A stretch of DNA of 64,000 nt from Rapana venosa (GCA_028751875.1 CM054167.1:18070104-18134103), one strand, 5' to 3'; positions 1-10,881 are shown, counted from the stretch's first letter. Numbers and translations are program-made. Notes: a model not told the origin generated them from the letters alone.

Positions 1-186
1 CCCCCCCTCCCTTTCTGAAATTAGTACACCTCACAGAATGATACCTAAGTCAGCTCACAGGAGATTTGTGTGCCTTCTGCTGTCATAGCCAATGATGAGT
101 GAAGGTTGGTGCATCACAAATCATGTGGTTGCTGTGGTTCTTTGTGTTGTCCATTTGGGTAACTTATGTCAACAATGAGTGTACGG

Positions 187-600
187 AAGCTGTGGGTTTT
201 TTTATGTGTTGAAGTTGATCACCAGTGATCACCTCACCGCTGTATATGATAACTGAGCCTATGAAAGTTGTGTTTTTTGATGTGTTGAAGTTGATGTCAA
301 TAATCATCTCACTGCTATATATGGTGCAACTGAGCCTATGAAAGCTGTGCTTTTTGATGTGTTGAAGTTGATAACCAGTGATCACCTCACCGCTATAGTG
401 TAACTGAGTCTATGAAAGTTGTGTTTTTTGATGTGTTGAAGTTGATATAAATAATCACCTCACCGCTATATAGGGTAACTGAGCCTATGAAAGATGTGTT
501 TTTTGATGTGTTGAAGTTGATATCAATAATCACCTCACTGCTATATAGGTGCAACAGAGCCTATGAAAATTGTGTTTTTTGATGTGTTGAAGTTGATAAC
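187..600. repeat. Tandem array, ~75 bp unit, about 6 copies
   Basis: The motif GATGTGTTGAAGTTGAT recurs near positions 204, 279, 356, 430, 505 and 581, giving a unit of 74-77 bp. Each unit also has CTATGAAA and an ATCACCTCACCGCTATA-like block. The open frame on the minus strand is only repeat-derived. No function is visible. Confidence 0.9.
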
Positions 601-789
601 CAGAAGCATGTGGTTGTCGAACCTTTTGTAAGGGAATAGAGATTTAGTGAGAATAAGGGTAAAGATGGATAATGACTGCCATGATGTAAAATTTGATGAT
701 GATTGTGATATGATATATTGATCTAGTGGCAGTGCTGTTGATGTTGTTGTTGCTGCTTCTACTGTTGTTGCTGCTGTTGTTGCTGCCTC

Positions 790-826
790 TGCTGCTCATG
801 ATGATGATGATGATGATGATGATGAT
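790..826. repeat. (GAT)n microsatellite with GTTGCT-rich flank
   Basis: A run of GAT triplets follows a GTTGTTGCTGCT-rich stretch (736-790). It is simple sequence without coding support. Confidence 0.85.
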
Positions 827-1053
827 GCTAACCTCTTAATTATGAATAGGATGTGATGCCAGACCAGCAGCCCTAGGTAGCATCACAAACATACTTGTAA
901 GGTGAAGTCAGAGGCAAGCCGTGAACTGTGTAGATGAGATTGAATGACAGATTGATTTGTGTGTAACTCGATTCTCGCATACACAGTTCTTCAGATCAGA
1001 AAAAAGAACACGGCGTCACTGTACATGAATTCATACAACAATAAGAAATTAAC

Positions 1054-1225
1054 AAATGCACATGCACGCTCACGCACACTCACATGCACACACACATGCA
1101 ATGCGTACACACACACACACTCACTCTCTCTCTCCCTCCCTCTCTCTCTCCCTCTCTCTCCCTCCCTCCCTCTCTCTCTTTCTCTCACTCACTCTCTCTT
1201 TTCTCCCTCATACACACACAGAGCA
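1054..1225. repeat. Compound (CA)n / (CT)n microsatellite
   Basis: CACA-rich DNA passes into CTCTCCCT-rich DNA and back to ACACA. All overlapping frames are His/Thr/Ser/Leu low-complexity shadows. Confidence 0.9.
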
Positions 1226-1473
1226 GTTCACCTGTTTGGTTAAATAATCTCATGTTAATCACGCTGTTATTCGCTGCTCTGCTTTGCCAACACTCATGAA
1301 TTGTCAGCAAGCTATGCACTGATGGGTCAGAGCTCAGCTGCTATAGTAGTTTATAAATTTATGGACAGTTGGGTTGGGTTTTTTTGCATGTGTGCTATAG
1401 ATCGTTAGATTCGATGTACGGTTGTAGTTCAGATGAATCCCCAACCCGTCATTCAAGACAACTCCTCTGAGTG

Positions 1474-1592
1474 CGTGAGTGAGTGAGTGAGTGAGTGTGG
1501 GGTGTGTGTTGTGTATGTGTGTGTGGGGGTTGTGGTGTGTGTGTGTGTGTGGTGTGTGTGTGGTGTGTGTGTGTGTGTGGTTTAGAATTTTT
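1474..1592. repeat. (GT)n-rich microsatellite
   Basis: GAGT repeats are followed by GTGTGTG runs interrupted by GG. Simple sequence only. Confidence 0.85.
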
Positions 1593-1654
1593 ATGTAGTG
1601 GTGGGTGAGATAAACATTGATGAAGAATAATCTGCTGGTTGTGTTGTAAGGTAG

Positions 1655-1780
1655 TTTTCAAGTCAAGTCAAGTCAAAGTCTAGTCAAAAACACTTTAATC
1701 ATCCCATGAAGGGCAATTACAATACTGACAGGCAGATTGATACTCATCAAATATATCAAAGACACAAAAGCTATATTTCA
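1655..1780 (+). repeat. Dispersed repeat family D, copy 1
   Basis: The block begins with TTTTCAAGTCAAGTCAAG and contains CATGAAGGGCAAT, TACTGACAG and CAGATTGATAC. The same order of blocks recurs at 14795-14906, which shows an interspersed element. It may be one end of a transposon, but no class can be assigned. A (GATA)n tract (1829-1887) follows. Confidence 0.75.
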
Positions 1781-1828
1781 GGGAAGAAAGTGTGTGGGAA
1801 GAGGGAGAGGGGTGGAGGTGTGTGTATG

Positions 1829-1890
1829 TATGGATAGATAGATAGAGATAGATAGATAGTAGATAGATAGATAGATAGATAGATAGATAT
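1829..1890. repeat. (GATA)n microsatellite
   Basis: GATA tetranucleotides recur with small interruptions. The overlapping Tyr/Leu/Ser frame on the minus strand is a shadow. Confidence 0.85.
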
Positions 1891-1950
1891 GTGTGTGTGC
1901 AGCGTGTGTGTAGGTGGATAAATACGTACATATTAGGAAATAGTATTATG

Positions 1951-2360
1951 TTTTGTGTATATGATCATTTTTGTCCACCATTAAGGTAGCCACATTCCAA
2001 CTTCAGGGAGGATGTCTAAACTTGACACCTGTGTGCATGCTGGGAGGGGGGGGGGGTTGGGGTTGGTGTCTTCCATGATTCTTACTGGCACAAATAGCCT
2101 GCTCTTCTAAAAGGCAGAAAGATTTTTAACAACTTGTGTGAAAGATGCTCTGCGAGCATTTGCGCACAGGGCCTGGATTTATTGTCTCAGCCAATGGACT
2201 TTGAGGGGAGTGGAGTCGGTACTCTCAATGTTTTAACTCCAGGGGGGAAAAAAAAAATCCCTGTGAACGGGCATCTCAGTGGTGCCTCGAAGTCGAACCC
2301 AAGCTCAATCCTGGATCGTCAAATTGTGAGTGCAATACTCATGGCCACTAGATTCAAGAT
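1951..2360 (-). mobile_element. SINE, head A + core + tail B
   Basis: Read on the minus strand, a diverged tRNA-like head (2300-2360) is followed by the shared core with the GGATGAGAC-type region, then tail B (1951-2030) with AGGTAGCCACATTCC on the + strand. It is old: box A and box B are both damaged. The frame at 2134-2391 is inside this element and is not a gene. Confidence 0.75.
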
Positions 2361-2399
2361 TTATTTCAAGAAAACCCCTAGGGGCGCATGAAATCCAAC

Positions 2400-3290
2400 A
2401 AAGCCACAACTTGCGGACATGGGCATGCGAAGAAACACTCACAACACAAACTCACTTCCCCCCCCACATATCCCCAAATTCCTCTGTCTGTCCTTAGTAC
2501 TAAGTTCATGTAGTGTTTGTTTAAGTAGTGTGTGAATGTCTGTATCCCCAGGCTGTAAAAAGACAGTTTATCAAAGAAGGCGCAGTTGGACAATTCTGAT
2601 AGTAAAATTAGTAACCTTGATTAAAAGTGTTCATTTACCCCCCCAAAAAATAAAGACAAAGCCCAGCAACTGAATCGGTGAGAGAATTGAGACCACTTGT
2701 GGATTAACTCTAGACGAACGCTTGTGGACTGACTGTAGACTAAACAACGCTTGTGAATTTAACTCTAGACCAACAGTTCTTTAAAAATCGTACAGTAATG
2801 AAAGATGGAGTACGCTTGCAGAACTGCTGAAAGAGCCCTGATTGCTTGTACGCTAAAACTTTTGTGTTTTTAAAAATACGCAATACTGGAAAGTGCAGAA
2901 GCCGAATTGCTGAAAGAATCCTGATGATACAAATGTGGGGACTAACACTTCTTCTGTGTGTTTTCTATTTCTATCTATCCCATCATGCCTGAAACATGCG
3001 GCGGGTAACTCAGGATGATCCCTTGGCAAGAGTGAGTCCTCTCCCTTTTTCAAACCTCCTTTTTTTTTCTTTTTTTTTTCCGCTTCCGCACACATTGGTG
3101 TCACGTCAGCAGCATTCCTTTGGTTTTCCAGTGTTGTGGTGGTTTTTTCTCCCCCCTTTCCTTAAACAGATGCTGTTGTGGTTCAGAGATTGTTGCTTTT
3201 GTGTGTGTGTGTTAGTGTGTCTGCACTTGTTTTCTGCATATTCCAGACTGTAGTGGAGTTGTTCTTGGTGATTTTATGATGACAGACTGA
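2400..3290. other. Unassigned intronic DNA
   Basis: No gene, SINE or array is recognised. At 2680-2800 there are short imperfect direct repeats around CTTGTGGA/CTCTAGAC. A T-rich tract lies at 3058-3080. Confidence 0.5.
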
Positions 3291-3785
3291 TGAGCTGAAG
3301 TTGGTCCAAACAGAAAGCTTGCTTTGGAATGTTGTTCGTATCATGTCGTGTCTGCTAGAGCTGAGAGGAGGGAGGTAGTTGAAACGTTGTTGCCGAGATC
3401 CCACAGGGTTGTACGTCAACGTTGTCGTGGTTGTGGCAATGCACTGTCAAGTGTCTTTGGTATTTACGGAAACTTTTTTTCGCTTTTTGTCGTCTTTTGT
3501 GATGTGTGTGTGTGTGTGTGCTTTTGTTTCTTTTCTTCACTACCTAATTATATATGGAGTTGCTGTTATTTCGTAGTGTCATCAGACAGTGAGACGAGAG
3601 AGGTTTGTTACAGTCTGAAATCTTGCTTGATCTGTAAGTTGCTTCTTGTGGTGGCGTCGGTGACAGCGGGAGAAAGAGGTAGTTAAAATGTGAGTCTTTG
3701 GTGTCTTGTGTGTCGACCACTGTGGCCACATTTGTGCTGATGCACTTTTCCTGATGTCATTTAACCTCTTAACTTCCCAGTGCAA

Positions 3786-4417
3786 GTGCACCCTATATGC
3801 CAGGGAATAAAATTCTTATGTACCACTTGCTATGTTCATATCCCTCTTACTCAGAAATTACTACCTGAATAATCCTGATAGTCTACCCATTGTCAGTATA
3901 TATATTGTAGATTGCTTCGAGGCAAGCTCAAATTGATATTTCAGTGATTTTACTTCGAAAATATATTTAAAATGTAAAAAATCAACAAAAAATACACTTT
4001 CTTCATCACCACTGTCATTCTGAGTAACGTCAAACATAAGTCCAGGCCAAGTCTCATTCATTTTTTTAAAATACACGATCTCCTGAATCATACACGATCG
4101 TTTTTCATCACTGTCATGTAAATCTAAAGTTTTATTAGCCACTTTTTCAGTTGTGTAAAGTTATTGATGCCTTCAACAAGAAGTGTCAGCCATTTTGAAC
4201 AAGAACTGCCCAAGCAGTCATGCATAAAAACACAAAATACGAGCTAAAAACGATCGTTTTCGCCACAGTTTTTGCAGCTGGATGTTGCCAAGCAACAGGA
4301 GAGTGATCTCCATTAATGTTGGAGTTCTTTCCCTTTAACTGTAGTCAAGGAAGCTGGCTTGTTTACTTCGGTTCGACACCCCGGAAATTTTCCTGGTTAT
4401 AGGTGTATAGGGTGCAC
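3786..4417. mobile_element. Candidate MITE-like element with 12 bp inverted repeats
   Basis: GTGCACCCTATA at 3786-3797 is inverted perfectly as TATAGGGTGCAC at 4406-4417. The DNA between is A/T-balanced, unlike the T/G-rich surroundings, and carries two near-copies of ACGATCGTTTT (near 4094 and 4247). No transposase frame is present. The true ends and a target duplication are not clear, so this is only a candidate. Confidence 0.3.
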
Positions 4418-4729
4418 ATTTAGCCCCGGAAAATTTCTGGGGTGGGGCAGTCTAGTGGTTAAGGGTTTTTTGTTGTTGTATTTTGTAAAAGAGTGTGTGT
4501 GGGGGGAGATGTGTGCACGCACTTTTGTTTTCCCTTATCACTCACTCGGTATTGGCTTGGTCCTGGTGATGTTTTTAATGCTAGACTTAGTAGAAGATTG
4601 TACAATCAGAGACTTGTTTCGAACGTCAGTTTGGTTGTGTTAAAAGAGAACAGAAGTGTAACAGATTGTTGAAATGTTATTTTTCAGTTTCCAGCATTGA
4701 GTCCCTTTTTGTCGAGTTTGTCTCAATAT

Positions 4730-4975
4730 GGGACAGGATAGCTCAGTGGTCTTCATGGTGATGACCGTTTGCGTGCCTTGGCTTCAGTACAGTCCCCCGG
4801 TTCACCCAGCTGTAAATGGATACCTGCCCTCTTTAGGGTCAGGGAAGGGAAAGCAGCAAGGGAGAGGAGATGGGCACCGCCATCAAGATGCTGGCCCCTT
4901 GAGAAGTTGAGGTCTCTGATGACTCACTCCCCTGCGACCACATAGGTTATGGGGCACCTTTACCCTTTTTTTTGG
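4730..4975 (+). mobile_element. tRNA/5S chimeric SINE, internally deleted
   Basis: It starts with GGATAGCTCAGTGGTC (tRNA-like box A). It then jumps to GGTGATGACCGTTTGCG, so most of the 5S-derived part is lost. The body CTTCAGTACAGTCCCC to GGGGCACCTTTACCC matches the copies at 11657, 18261, 54671 and 57436. Confidence 0.85.
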
Positions 4976-5060
4976 TCTCAATACGTTATCGCTGTTGTCA
5001 TTAGAAGTTTTTCATTCTGTTACAAGTATTTCATTCTCTATTTCTTTTCTTCCATTCCTG

Positions 5061-5150
5061 AGCTAGATCTTCGAGGTTTCACAATAGCGAGATTTTTGCA
5101 TAATTATGCCACTGTTAAGGTAGCTGCATTTCTACTTCAGGAATGTTGTC
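5061..5150 (-). mobile_element. SINE tail B fragment
   Basis: AGCTAGATCTTCGAGGTTTC and AAGGTAGCTGCATTTC on the + strand match the 3' end of tail B elements. Head and core are missing. Confidence 0.7.
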
Positions 5151-5488
5151 TTTTACTGCTGTGTCCTGCTTTTTTTGCTTTTTTTTTCCATTCATACTTA
5201 AGCACTGTATTGAGTCGTTTCTGAGTGCCAGAGCGAGCAGAGGTTTACTTCCACAATCTGAAAGCGTGCTTCTGTATGCGCTTCCTGTTGGTTGTGGCTG
5301 TGAGAACAAGAGTATGAAGAGGGGGCTAAAATGCCGTTTTTCTGTTTCCAGTTCATGTTGTGCCATTTTTGTCACGGCTGTTTCAAATGCGCTGTCACTG
5401 TTGTCCTTTAAATTTCTGTTGTTGTTGTTGTTGCTTTATTGTCTTTTTGCAATGCGCACACCTATCTGTCTTTCTTTCTTCTTCTTTT

Positions 5489-5868
5489 CCTTTTTTGTCA
5501 TGTTTCTCCCAGGGGAGGTTTGACATTGATGAGCCTTCTCCATCTCTCTCTGTTTTGAGCTTCCTCCTTATTTATGCCCCTTTCTCTAAGATCATCTGCA
5601 ATACAGGCAGCCCAGGTTTTGCTAGGTCTTCCCTTTGGTCTCTTTCCATCCACTACGAAGTTCATTGCTCTTTTTTATGATGTGGTGGTCTGCTTTCCGT
5701 TGAACCAGCGCAGTCTATTGGTACGAGCTACAGACTTCAGATCATCAACTTTGCACATTCTCCATAGTTCTTTATTCGTGATCCTGTCTTCCCATTTGAT
5801 CTTTGTCATGTAGCGTAGCATTCGGTTTTCACAGCTCTTCAACAAACGTTTGACAGTTTTATGCTGTA
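5489..5868 (-). mobile_element. Non-LTR retrotransposon 3' fragment (LINE ORF2 C-terminus)
   Basis: Translated on the minus strand, it shows the typical end of a LINE ORF2: ENRMLRYMTKIKWEDRITN, then TNRLRWF, and after a frameshift KRAMNFVVDGKRPKG, KTWAACIADDLRERG and a terminal Arg/Trp-rich stretch. This C-terminal LRWFGH...GRP...TW...DL signature is common in animal LINEs. A damaged (GAA)n tail lies at the left end. A second copy of the same family is at 20857-21127. It is 5' truncated, frameshifted and dead. Confidence 0.85.
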
Positions 5869-5944
5869 TTAAATTGGTACCATTGTTTCTGGGTGTCCAG
5901 GGCTTGCAGAGGTTTCTGAAATCTGAAAGCTGCTTTCACTACTT

Positions 5945-6291
5945 TCCCATGGGGATGCCGGGGGCCTGTCAGTATAAATAGCATCCCCACCTTCTGGAAG
6001 TTCTATGCTAGGAATTTCCCTCTTTTCTATCCCTCAGTGTGTTTCTGCCTTGTTTCTTTTCTACCTGACACCTCCTTGTCTATGTTCTGCTTTCATGGTC
6101 CATTCTGCTATGGTCCATTCTCCTGGCTTTTTTTCCAGACTTAAAAGAAATAATTCTCTCCCACTCCGAAGTCAGATGCGCTGGGCCTGACTTGTCGGGC
6201 GCTTAATGGCAGCGCGCCGCATTTTCATTCATACGACAGACAACAATAGTTGCTGTCTGAGCATTCGATGATGACGACGACGAAGAAGAAG
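5945..6291 (+). repeat. Repeat family E (hairpin-start element), near full length
   Basis: GGGGATGCCGGGGG is followed about 20 bp later by GCATCCCC, an inverted repeat able to form a hairpin. The rest includes CTAGGAATTTCCCTCTTTTC and GACTTGTCGGGCGCTTAA and ends in GATGATGACGACGACG. The same order is found inverted at 18680-19030, with partial copies at 19857, 43556 and 55147. No pol III boxes or protein are recognised, so the class is unknown. Confidence 0.75.
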
Positions 6292-6389
6292 TTTCAGTAC
6301 CTAGCTAGTTTTTGGTCTTGTCATTTAGAACAGAACTTTAGAGAGCAAGTTGGTTTATCAGTTAGAGATGTTTATTCAGTTATTACACA

Positions 6390-6752
6390 TATTTATTTAT
6401 TTTATTTTTTTTATTTTATTCTTTTATATCGAGGATAATGGAATAAGCACTTATGTGCTTTTTTACATCCAGTACCTGTGTGTATGCGGTTTTGTAAATT
6501 TTGTCATCTGTTCCTACTGGCACACAATGGCCTACTCTTATGAAAAGCGGAACAGGATTTAACGTGTGCGCAAGATGTTCTGCGTGCATTCGCACACAGG
6601 GCCTTGGTTTATAGTCTCATTCAAAGGACTTTCGGGGAGAGTGGAGTCTGCACTGATGTTCACTCCAGGGGAAAATATCCCCCTTGAATGGGAATCAAAC
6701 CTGGGTCGTCAGATTGCGAGCGCAATGTTCTAACCACTAGGCTATCCCGTCC
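6390..6752 (-). mobile_element. SINE, head A + core + tail A, full length
   Basis: On the minus strand it reads GATAGCCTAGTGGTTAGAA (box A), an anticodon-like loop, box B (a GGTTTGATTCC variant), the core with GAGACTATAAACC, and the tail A block GTGCTTATTCCATTATCCTC, and ends in an A/T-rich AATAAATA tail. This is one of the best-preserved copies in the window. Confidence 0.9.
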
Positions 6753-7256
6753 ACATAGAAACATTGTAAGCAACAACTACTAGCCAACAGCTTATAGCGT
6801 GCTGCAAAGACAAATCAGTTACACCAGAGCTAGTTAAAATTTAGAAAATAAAAATTTAGTTTCCAGTGTCTGGGTTGTGTCAGTAAAGTTTTCGCTGTTG
6901 TCTGTTACAGTTTTTGTTGTTGGTGGCTGTTGTCGCTTTGTTGTCTTCAACAGTGCGCACATTTTCTTCTCTTTTTTTTCTTCTTCTTTTCATAGACATG
7001 TCTGTTGAGCATAATGTCGCTGTTGTGTCATAATAGTCTCATAGTGCACAGAGATTTCATGAAGTTTGTGAAAGCTTTGTTTTAGTGCGTAGCTGGTTGT
7101 GGTTCCTGTCATTGAGAACAGAAGTAAGGGGCTGGTTGATTTAAAAAAATTCTTTCTTTTTTTAAAAAATAAAAATTATCATTTCAGTAGTGTTCAGAAT
7201 TCTGCAACAACTGTTGCTGCTGTGGAAGATTTTTGTTGTTGTTTTTGTTGCTCCTC

Positions 7257-7652
7257 AGCCAGAGCTCCGAGGTTCACCAATGGTGAGATTTTGCATATGC
7301 AACAGTTCCACCCCCCATCCCCCACCCCCACCTCCACCATGAAGGTAGCTGCATTCCGACTTCAAGTATGTACGCTTTGTTCATGTTTCCGTAACCCACC
7401 AAACGCTGACATGAATTATTGGATCTCTAACGTGCATATTTGATTTTGTGCATGCGTAATATATAATTATTTATAATACACAAAGGGAATGAAGGCACTG
7501 GCAGGTCTGCATTTGAAGTTGACTGGGAGATCGTAAAAAAATCCCCCCACACCTAATTCACCAGATGCCTCCAAGATTCGAACCCATGACTTCATGAGCC
7601 CGTGGGATTGAAGTCCAACGGTCTTAACCACTCAGCTATAGCGTTTGTCATT
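7257..7652 (-). mobile_element. SINE, head B + B-core + tail B
   Basis: On the + strand it runs from AGCCAGAGCTCCGAGGTTCA through AAGGTAGCTGCATTCCGAC, GAATTATTGGATCT and GGCACTGGCAGGTCTGC to a tRNA-like head with GATTCGAACCCATGACTTC and TTAACCACTCAGCTATAGCG. The box B complement and the box A complement are both visible. A poly-C interruption lies at 7312-7330. Confidence 0.88.
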
Positions 7653-7999
7653 CTACGTCACAATTTTTGTTGTCGAAGGTATGGCTGGGTGCTTACATAG
7701 CTTCTCCAAGGCAGCTACAGATGCTAACAGTGTGTACATGGTTTTAGCCATCAGAGACTAAAGCATTTACATCATTCAGCTTCACAGAATTTTTTTTTTT
7801 TTTTGGGGGGGGTGCCCTACCTTCTTTGGAAGCTATTCTTTGGGGATGTTTTCAGCTAAAACTGTTTTGGGGGGATATACGGTTGATGGATGCTTGACCA
7901 TTTGAAGGAGATATATATATTATATATACCGTAATGGCTGGCATCCTCAGCACAGTCTGGTTTATCATGAAATGATTTAGGTATTGCGTCATTTAATGT

Positions 8000-8165
8000 T
8001 GGGTTGGTTTTTTTCCAGATGGACGGTGTTAGATATGTTGAATGTATTAGGAGGTGTTTGGTTTTGAACTTGAAGTGAGAGTTACTGGAGCCACTGAAAA
8101 CTGAATGAGGTGACACACAGCCCTGATAGTCATGGCTTTTGTGGTTGGCAGGGCTATAAACAATA
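8000..8165. repeat. Dispersed repeat family H, copy 1
   Basis: ACTTGAAGTGAGAGTTACTG, CTGAATGAGGTGACA, and an AGCCCTGATAGTCATGGCTT-like block ending GGGCTATAAACAA recur at about 38950-39065. The last part also recurs at 53718-53757. It is probably an old interspersed element of unknown class. Confidence 0.55.
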
Positions 8166-8525
8166 TATGGAATGGGAGAGTAAAATACAGGCTGAGTTTC
8201 AGGGTGGGAAGACCGGTTTGGTGGAGTGGACAGTTGTGTGAAACCTTTAGGTAAACTGTTTATGATCGATCATATAATTATTATCTCTGGTTTTTCACTT
8301 TCAGAAAAATTGCATCCTCCCTGCCCTTCTGTATTCAGTGATTGTCGGTCTGTCAGTCTGTCTGACTGACCGTTTGATTGACTCTCTCTCTTATCATTTT
8401 TTATCATATGCAATCAGTCTGTATTAACTTTTTAAAAAATTTTCGGATCTTACTACATGTGTTGCAGTTATCATGTTCGTATACCCCTTCATAAGGAGCC
8501 TTGGCCTATAAATGAATAAACCATC

Positions 8526-8528
<3 letters not shown>

Positions 8529-8594
<66 letters not shown>
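8529..8594. repeat. (CT)n microsatellite
   Basis: An uninterrupted CT run is followed by a short (CA)n tract (8599-8610). The Arg-Glu frames on the minus strand are shadows. Confidence 0.97.
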
Positions 8595-8597
<3 letters not shown>

Positions 8598-8968
8598 CAC
8601 ACACACACACATACATACACATACAATGATACACAATTTGTTATCATTGTCATTATCAAAGCAGCAACAACAATAATAATGATAATGATAAGTAATCCTG
8701 CCAGTAATTTTAGTAATAATGACAGGAATAACAGCATCATCTATACCATTTACAGGACCAACTTGGCCCCATGTTGTTTGGATGTGTTTTGAAATTGTAT
8801 ATAATCATATTGTAGTTATTATGCTAGTTTCAGTTTTGACACTTTGAAGTGTTCATTGTCATGACATATATATAAAAATTATATTACCACCCCATCCCAC
8901 CATTTGTTTTGTACCTTTTTTGGGCGGTGCCTTTTAGGGGATGATTCAGCTGCTTCTGAGTGTGTGTT

Positions 8969-8994
8969 AGGGGGGGGGGGGGGGGGGGGGGGGG
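8969..8994. repeat. Poly-G tract
   Basis: A run of about 25 G on the + strand, one of many in the window, in the transcribed strand sense of endophilin-B. It could form a G-quadruplex in RNA or DNA. Length may be unreliable because homopolymers sequence poorly. Confidence 0.9.
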
Positions 8995-9094
8995 AGCACA
9001 GGAGTGGGGGTGAGGGAGGAGGTTTGGTGATGTGCAACCCATGCCCTTGATAGTTTCTTTCTGTCTGTGTTGTGTTTTGTATGTTGTTGTTGTT

Positions 9095-9310
9095 GCTATT
9101 TTTTTCCCTCTTCTTTCTTTCTTTCTTTTCTTTTCTTTAAAAAAAACACAAATTTCTGTCTTTCTGTTATTCTTTCTTTCTCCCAGTCGTCCTACCTTCA
9201 TTCCTTTCTCCTTCCTTTCTTCTTTTATTCATTCATTCTTCCCTTCCCTTCTGTCTGTCTTTATGGCTTTCTTTTTCTTTTCTTTTTTCTCTTTGTTTTT
9301 CTTTTTTCTT
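9095..9310. repeat. Polypyrimidine (CTTT/CCTT)-rich stretch
   Basis: TTTCTTTCTTTC-like sequence makes long Phe/Ser/Leu frames that resemble membrane proteins but are simple sequence. Confidence 0.85.
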
Positions 9311-9977
9311 TCATACTTAAAATTTGCAGATTTTAATGGTGAGAAAATGCCTTTGGAAAAAAAGAAAGAAAAACAACAACCAAACCTATGCAATCGTACA
9401 TCTTTATTGGCAACTCTAGTTTAAGTCATGTGTTTCTCGGATAATTTGTGAAACATTGTATGTGGAGCACTTGTTTACTTATCTGTGTGTTATATTATGT
9501 GTTGTTATCTTTGTTTTGTTTTTTATCTACACAATCATTTTGTCCCCCATTTTTAAGAGTATTATTTCCCGATCAAACATTCCAAACATTAATATTCATC
9601 ATACAACGACTCTGTATTAACTTTCTGGATTGGGGTCAGAGATTTTTTTTTTTTTTTTTATTGGGGGGGGGGGGGGGGGGGTAGGTTGTTTGGAGTTTGT
9701 TTTTTTTTTTCTTTTTTTTTGCAGCCATGATCTAGCTGTGACACTATGCAGGGATCTCATAAGCTTAATGATAGCAGTGTTGGTGTATAAATTTCTCCGT
9801 TTTCAGAAACAGCTAGTCGGGGAAAGATTTCTTTGGTTATGTGTGAGTGTGTGTGTGACCTGACCTTCCTTGCATCTCATCAACGTTAAAAAAAATAATA
9901 AAATCACAGAAGAGTTTGCCAATATTTTCTGTCTGTATCTCATTAACATAAGAATGTTTTCAGGAGAGAGAGGAGGG

Positions 9978-10008
9978 GTGGGGGGGGGGGGGGGGGGGGG
10001 GGGGGGGA
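9978..10008. repeat. Poly-G tract
   Basis: A run of G interrupted once by T at its start. It borders the SINE at 10022. Confidence 0.9.
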
Positions 10009-10021
10009 GGCGTTCGCTTTG

Positions 10022-10408
10022 GCTAGAGCATTGAGTTTTATCAATGCTGAGATTTCTGCATATGCGACTTGTCTCTGGGTTTTTTTGCCCACCAGTAAGG
10101 TAGCTGCATTCCGACTTCATGGGGTAATGTCTGTTTTTCCCACCGGTGTGCGTTTTTAAAATGTTGTCTTCCATGCCTGCTGGCACACAGTGGCCTACTC
10201 TTCTGAAAGGCAGAGTGGGTTTTAATGTGTGCGCAAGATGTTACGCGCGTGATTACTCATGGGCCTGGGTTCATAGTCTCATCTGAAGGACTTTTGGAGG
10301 AATGGAGTCGGCACTGATGTTAACTCCCCTTGAACAGGTGTGTCGGTGGTGGATTGAACCCGCACCATCAGATTGCGAGCTCAACGCTCTAACCACTAGG
10401 CAATCCCC
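10022..10408 (-). mobile_element. SINE, head A + core + tail B
   Basis: The minus strand gives an A-type tRNA-like head (10330-10408; CTAACCACTAGG on the + strand), the core with TAGTCTCATCTGAAGGAC, and tail B with AAGGTAGCTGCATTCCGAC. Together with the copy at 6390 it shows the same head joined to a different tail. Confidence 0.87.
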
Positions 10409-10881
10409 CCACCCCCAGCTAACATATGCTTTGAATCATAAAAGCAGTTATTGATACTGTCTTCTGTCTCCATGGGATATGAAAGAAAGAAACCGTATAC
10501 TTTGACATCAGATAGCTCACTGTGTCATTAACCTTTTTCTGTTTAAAAAAAAAAATCAGCTTACAATGTTAGTTTGTTTTGTGTGTGTGTGTGTGTTATT
10601 TTTGTTTTGTTTTTTGGTTGGGGGGTGGGGGAAGGTTTGGAGGGGAAGAAGGGGAGAGGTTCTGACTCTTAACACGAAATAAGATATGGTAAAAAATACA
10701 GGGGGAGAAAACTTGCAGGACTGAGTGCGCACAACCACATTCATGGAAGAATTGAAACTCAAACTGGAAGGATAGCATTACCACCACTTTCTAATCGATC
10801 ACGTTTGCACAGCTTAGAGTCCATGCTTCTCCTGGTCAAAAGATGACGACAGTTCAACGTTACTGGTGTTTTGTCTTTCAG

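Larger units (their letters stand above)
3290..7180. repeat. Ancient degenerate large-unit duplications
   Basis: Related blocks recur: a module like AGAGGTTT...TCTGAAA...CTTGCTT near 3597, 5236 and 5910; GAGAACAGAAGT near 4645, 5302 and 7117; TTTCAGTTTCCAG near 4682, 5344 and 6860; and GTTGTTGTTG followed by CAATGCGCACA or CAGTGCGCACA near 5450 and 6950. The order is partly conserved. This looks like an old tandem or segmental duplication broken by SINE and LINE insertions. Confidence 0.45.
1..10881 (+). other. Upstream intron or 5' part of the endophilin-B locus (no exon recognised)
   Basis: I find no recognisable coding exon here. The stretch is T/G-rich on the + strand and holds a 75 bp tandem array, microsatellites, SINE copies and one LINE fragment listed separately. 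The missing N-terminal N-BAR exons of endophilin-B should lie upstream of exon 10882-10971, either to the left of the window or as short exons that I could not see. The acceptor at 10880-10881 is good, so this DNA must end in an intron. Open frames here are low-complexity or repeat-derived. Confidence 0.6.

Noticed and set aside
2134..2391. Small protein gene
   Set aside because: The frame lies in an antisense SINE; it has no homology or splice context.
3761..4462. piggyBac element bounded by TTAA at 3761 and 4459
   Set aside because: The right TTAA lies in GTCTAGTGGTTAAGG, which looks more like a tRNA-derived box A remnant, and the ends do not match each other.
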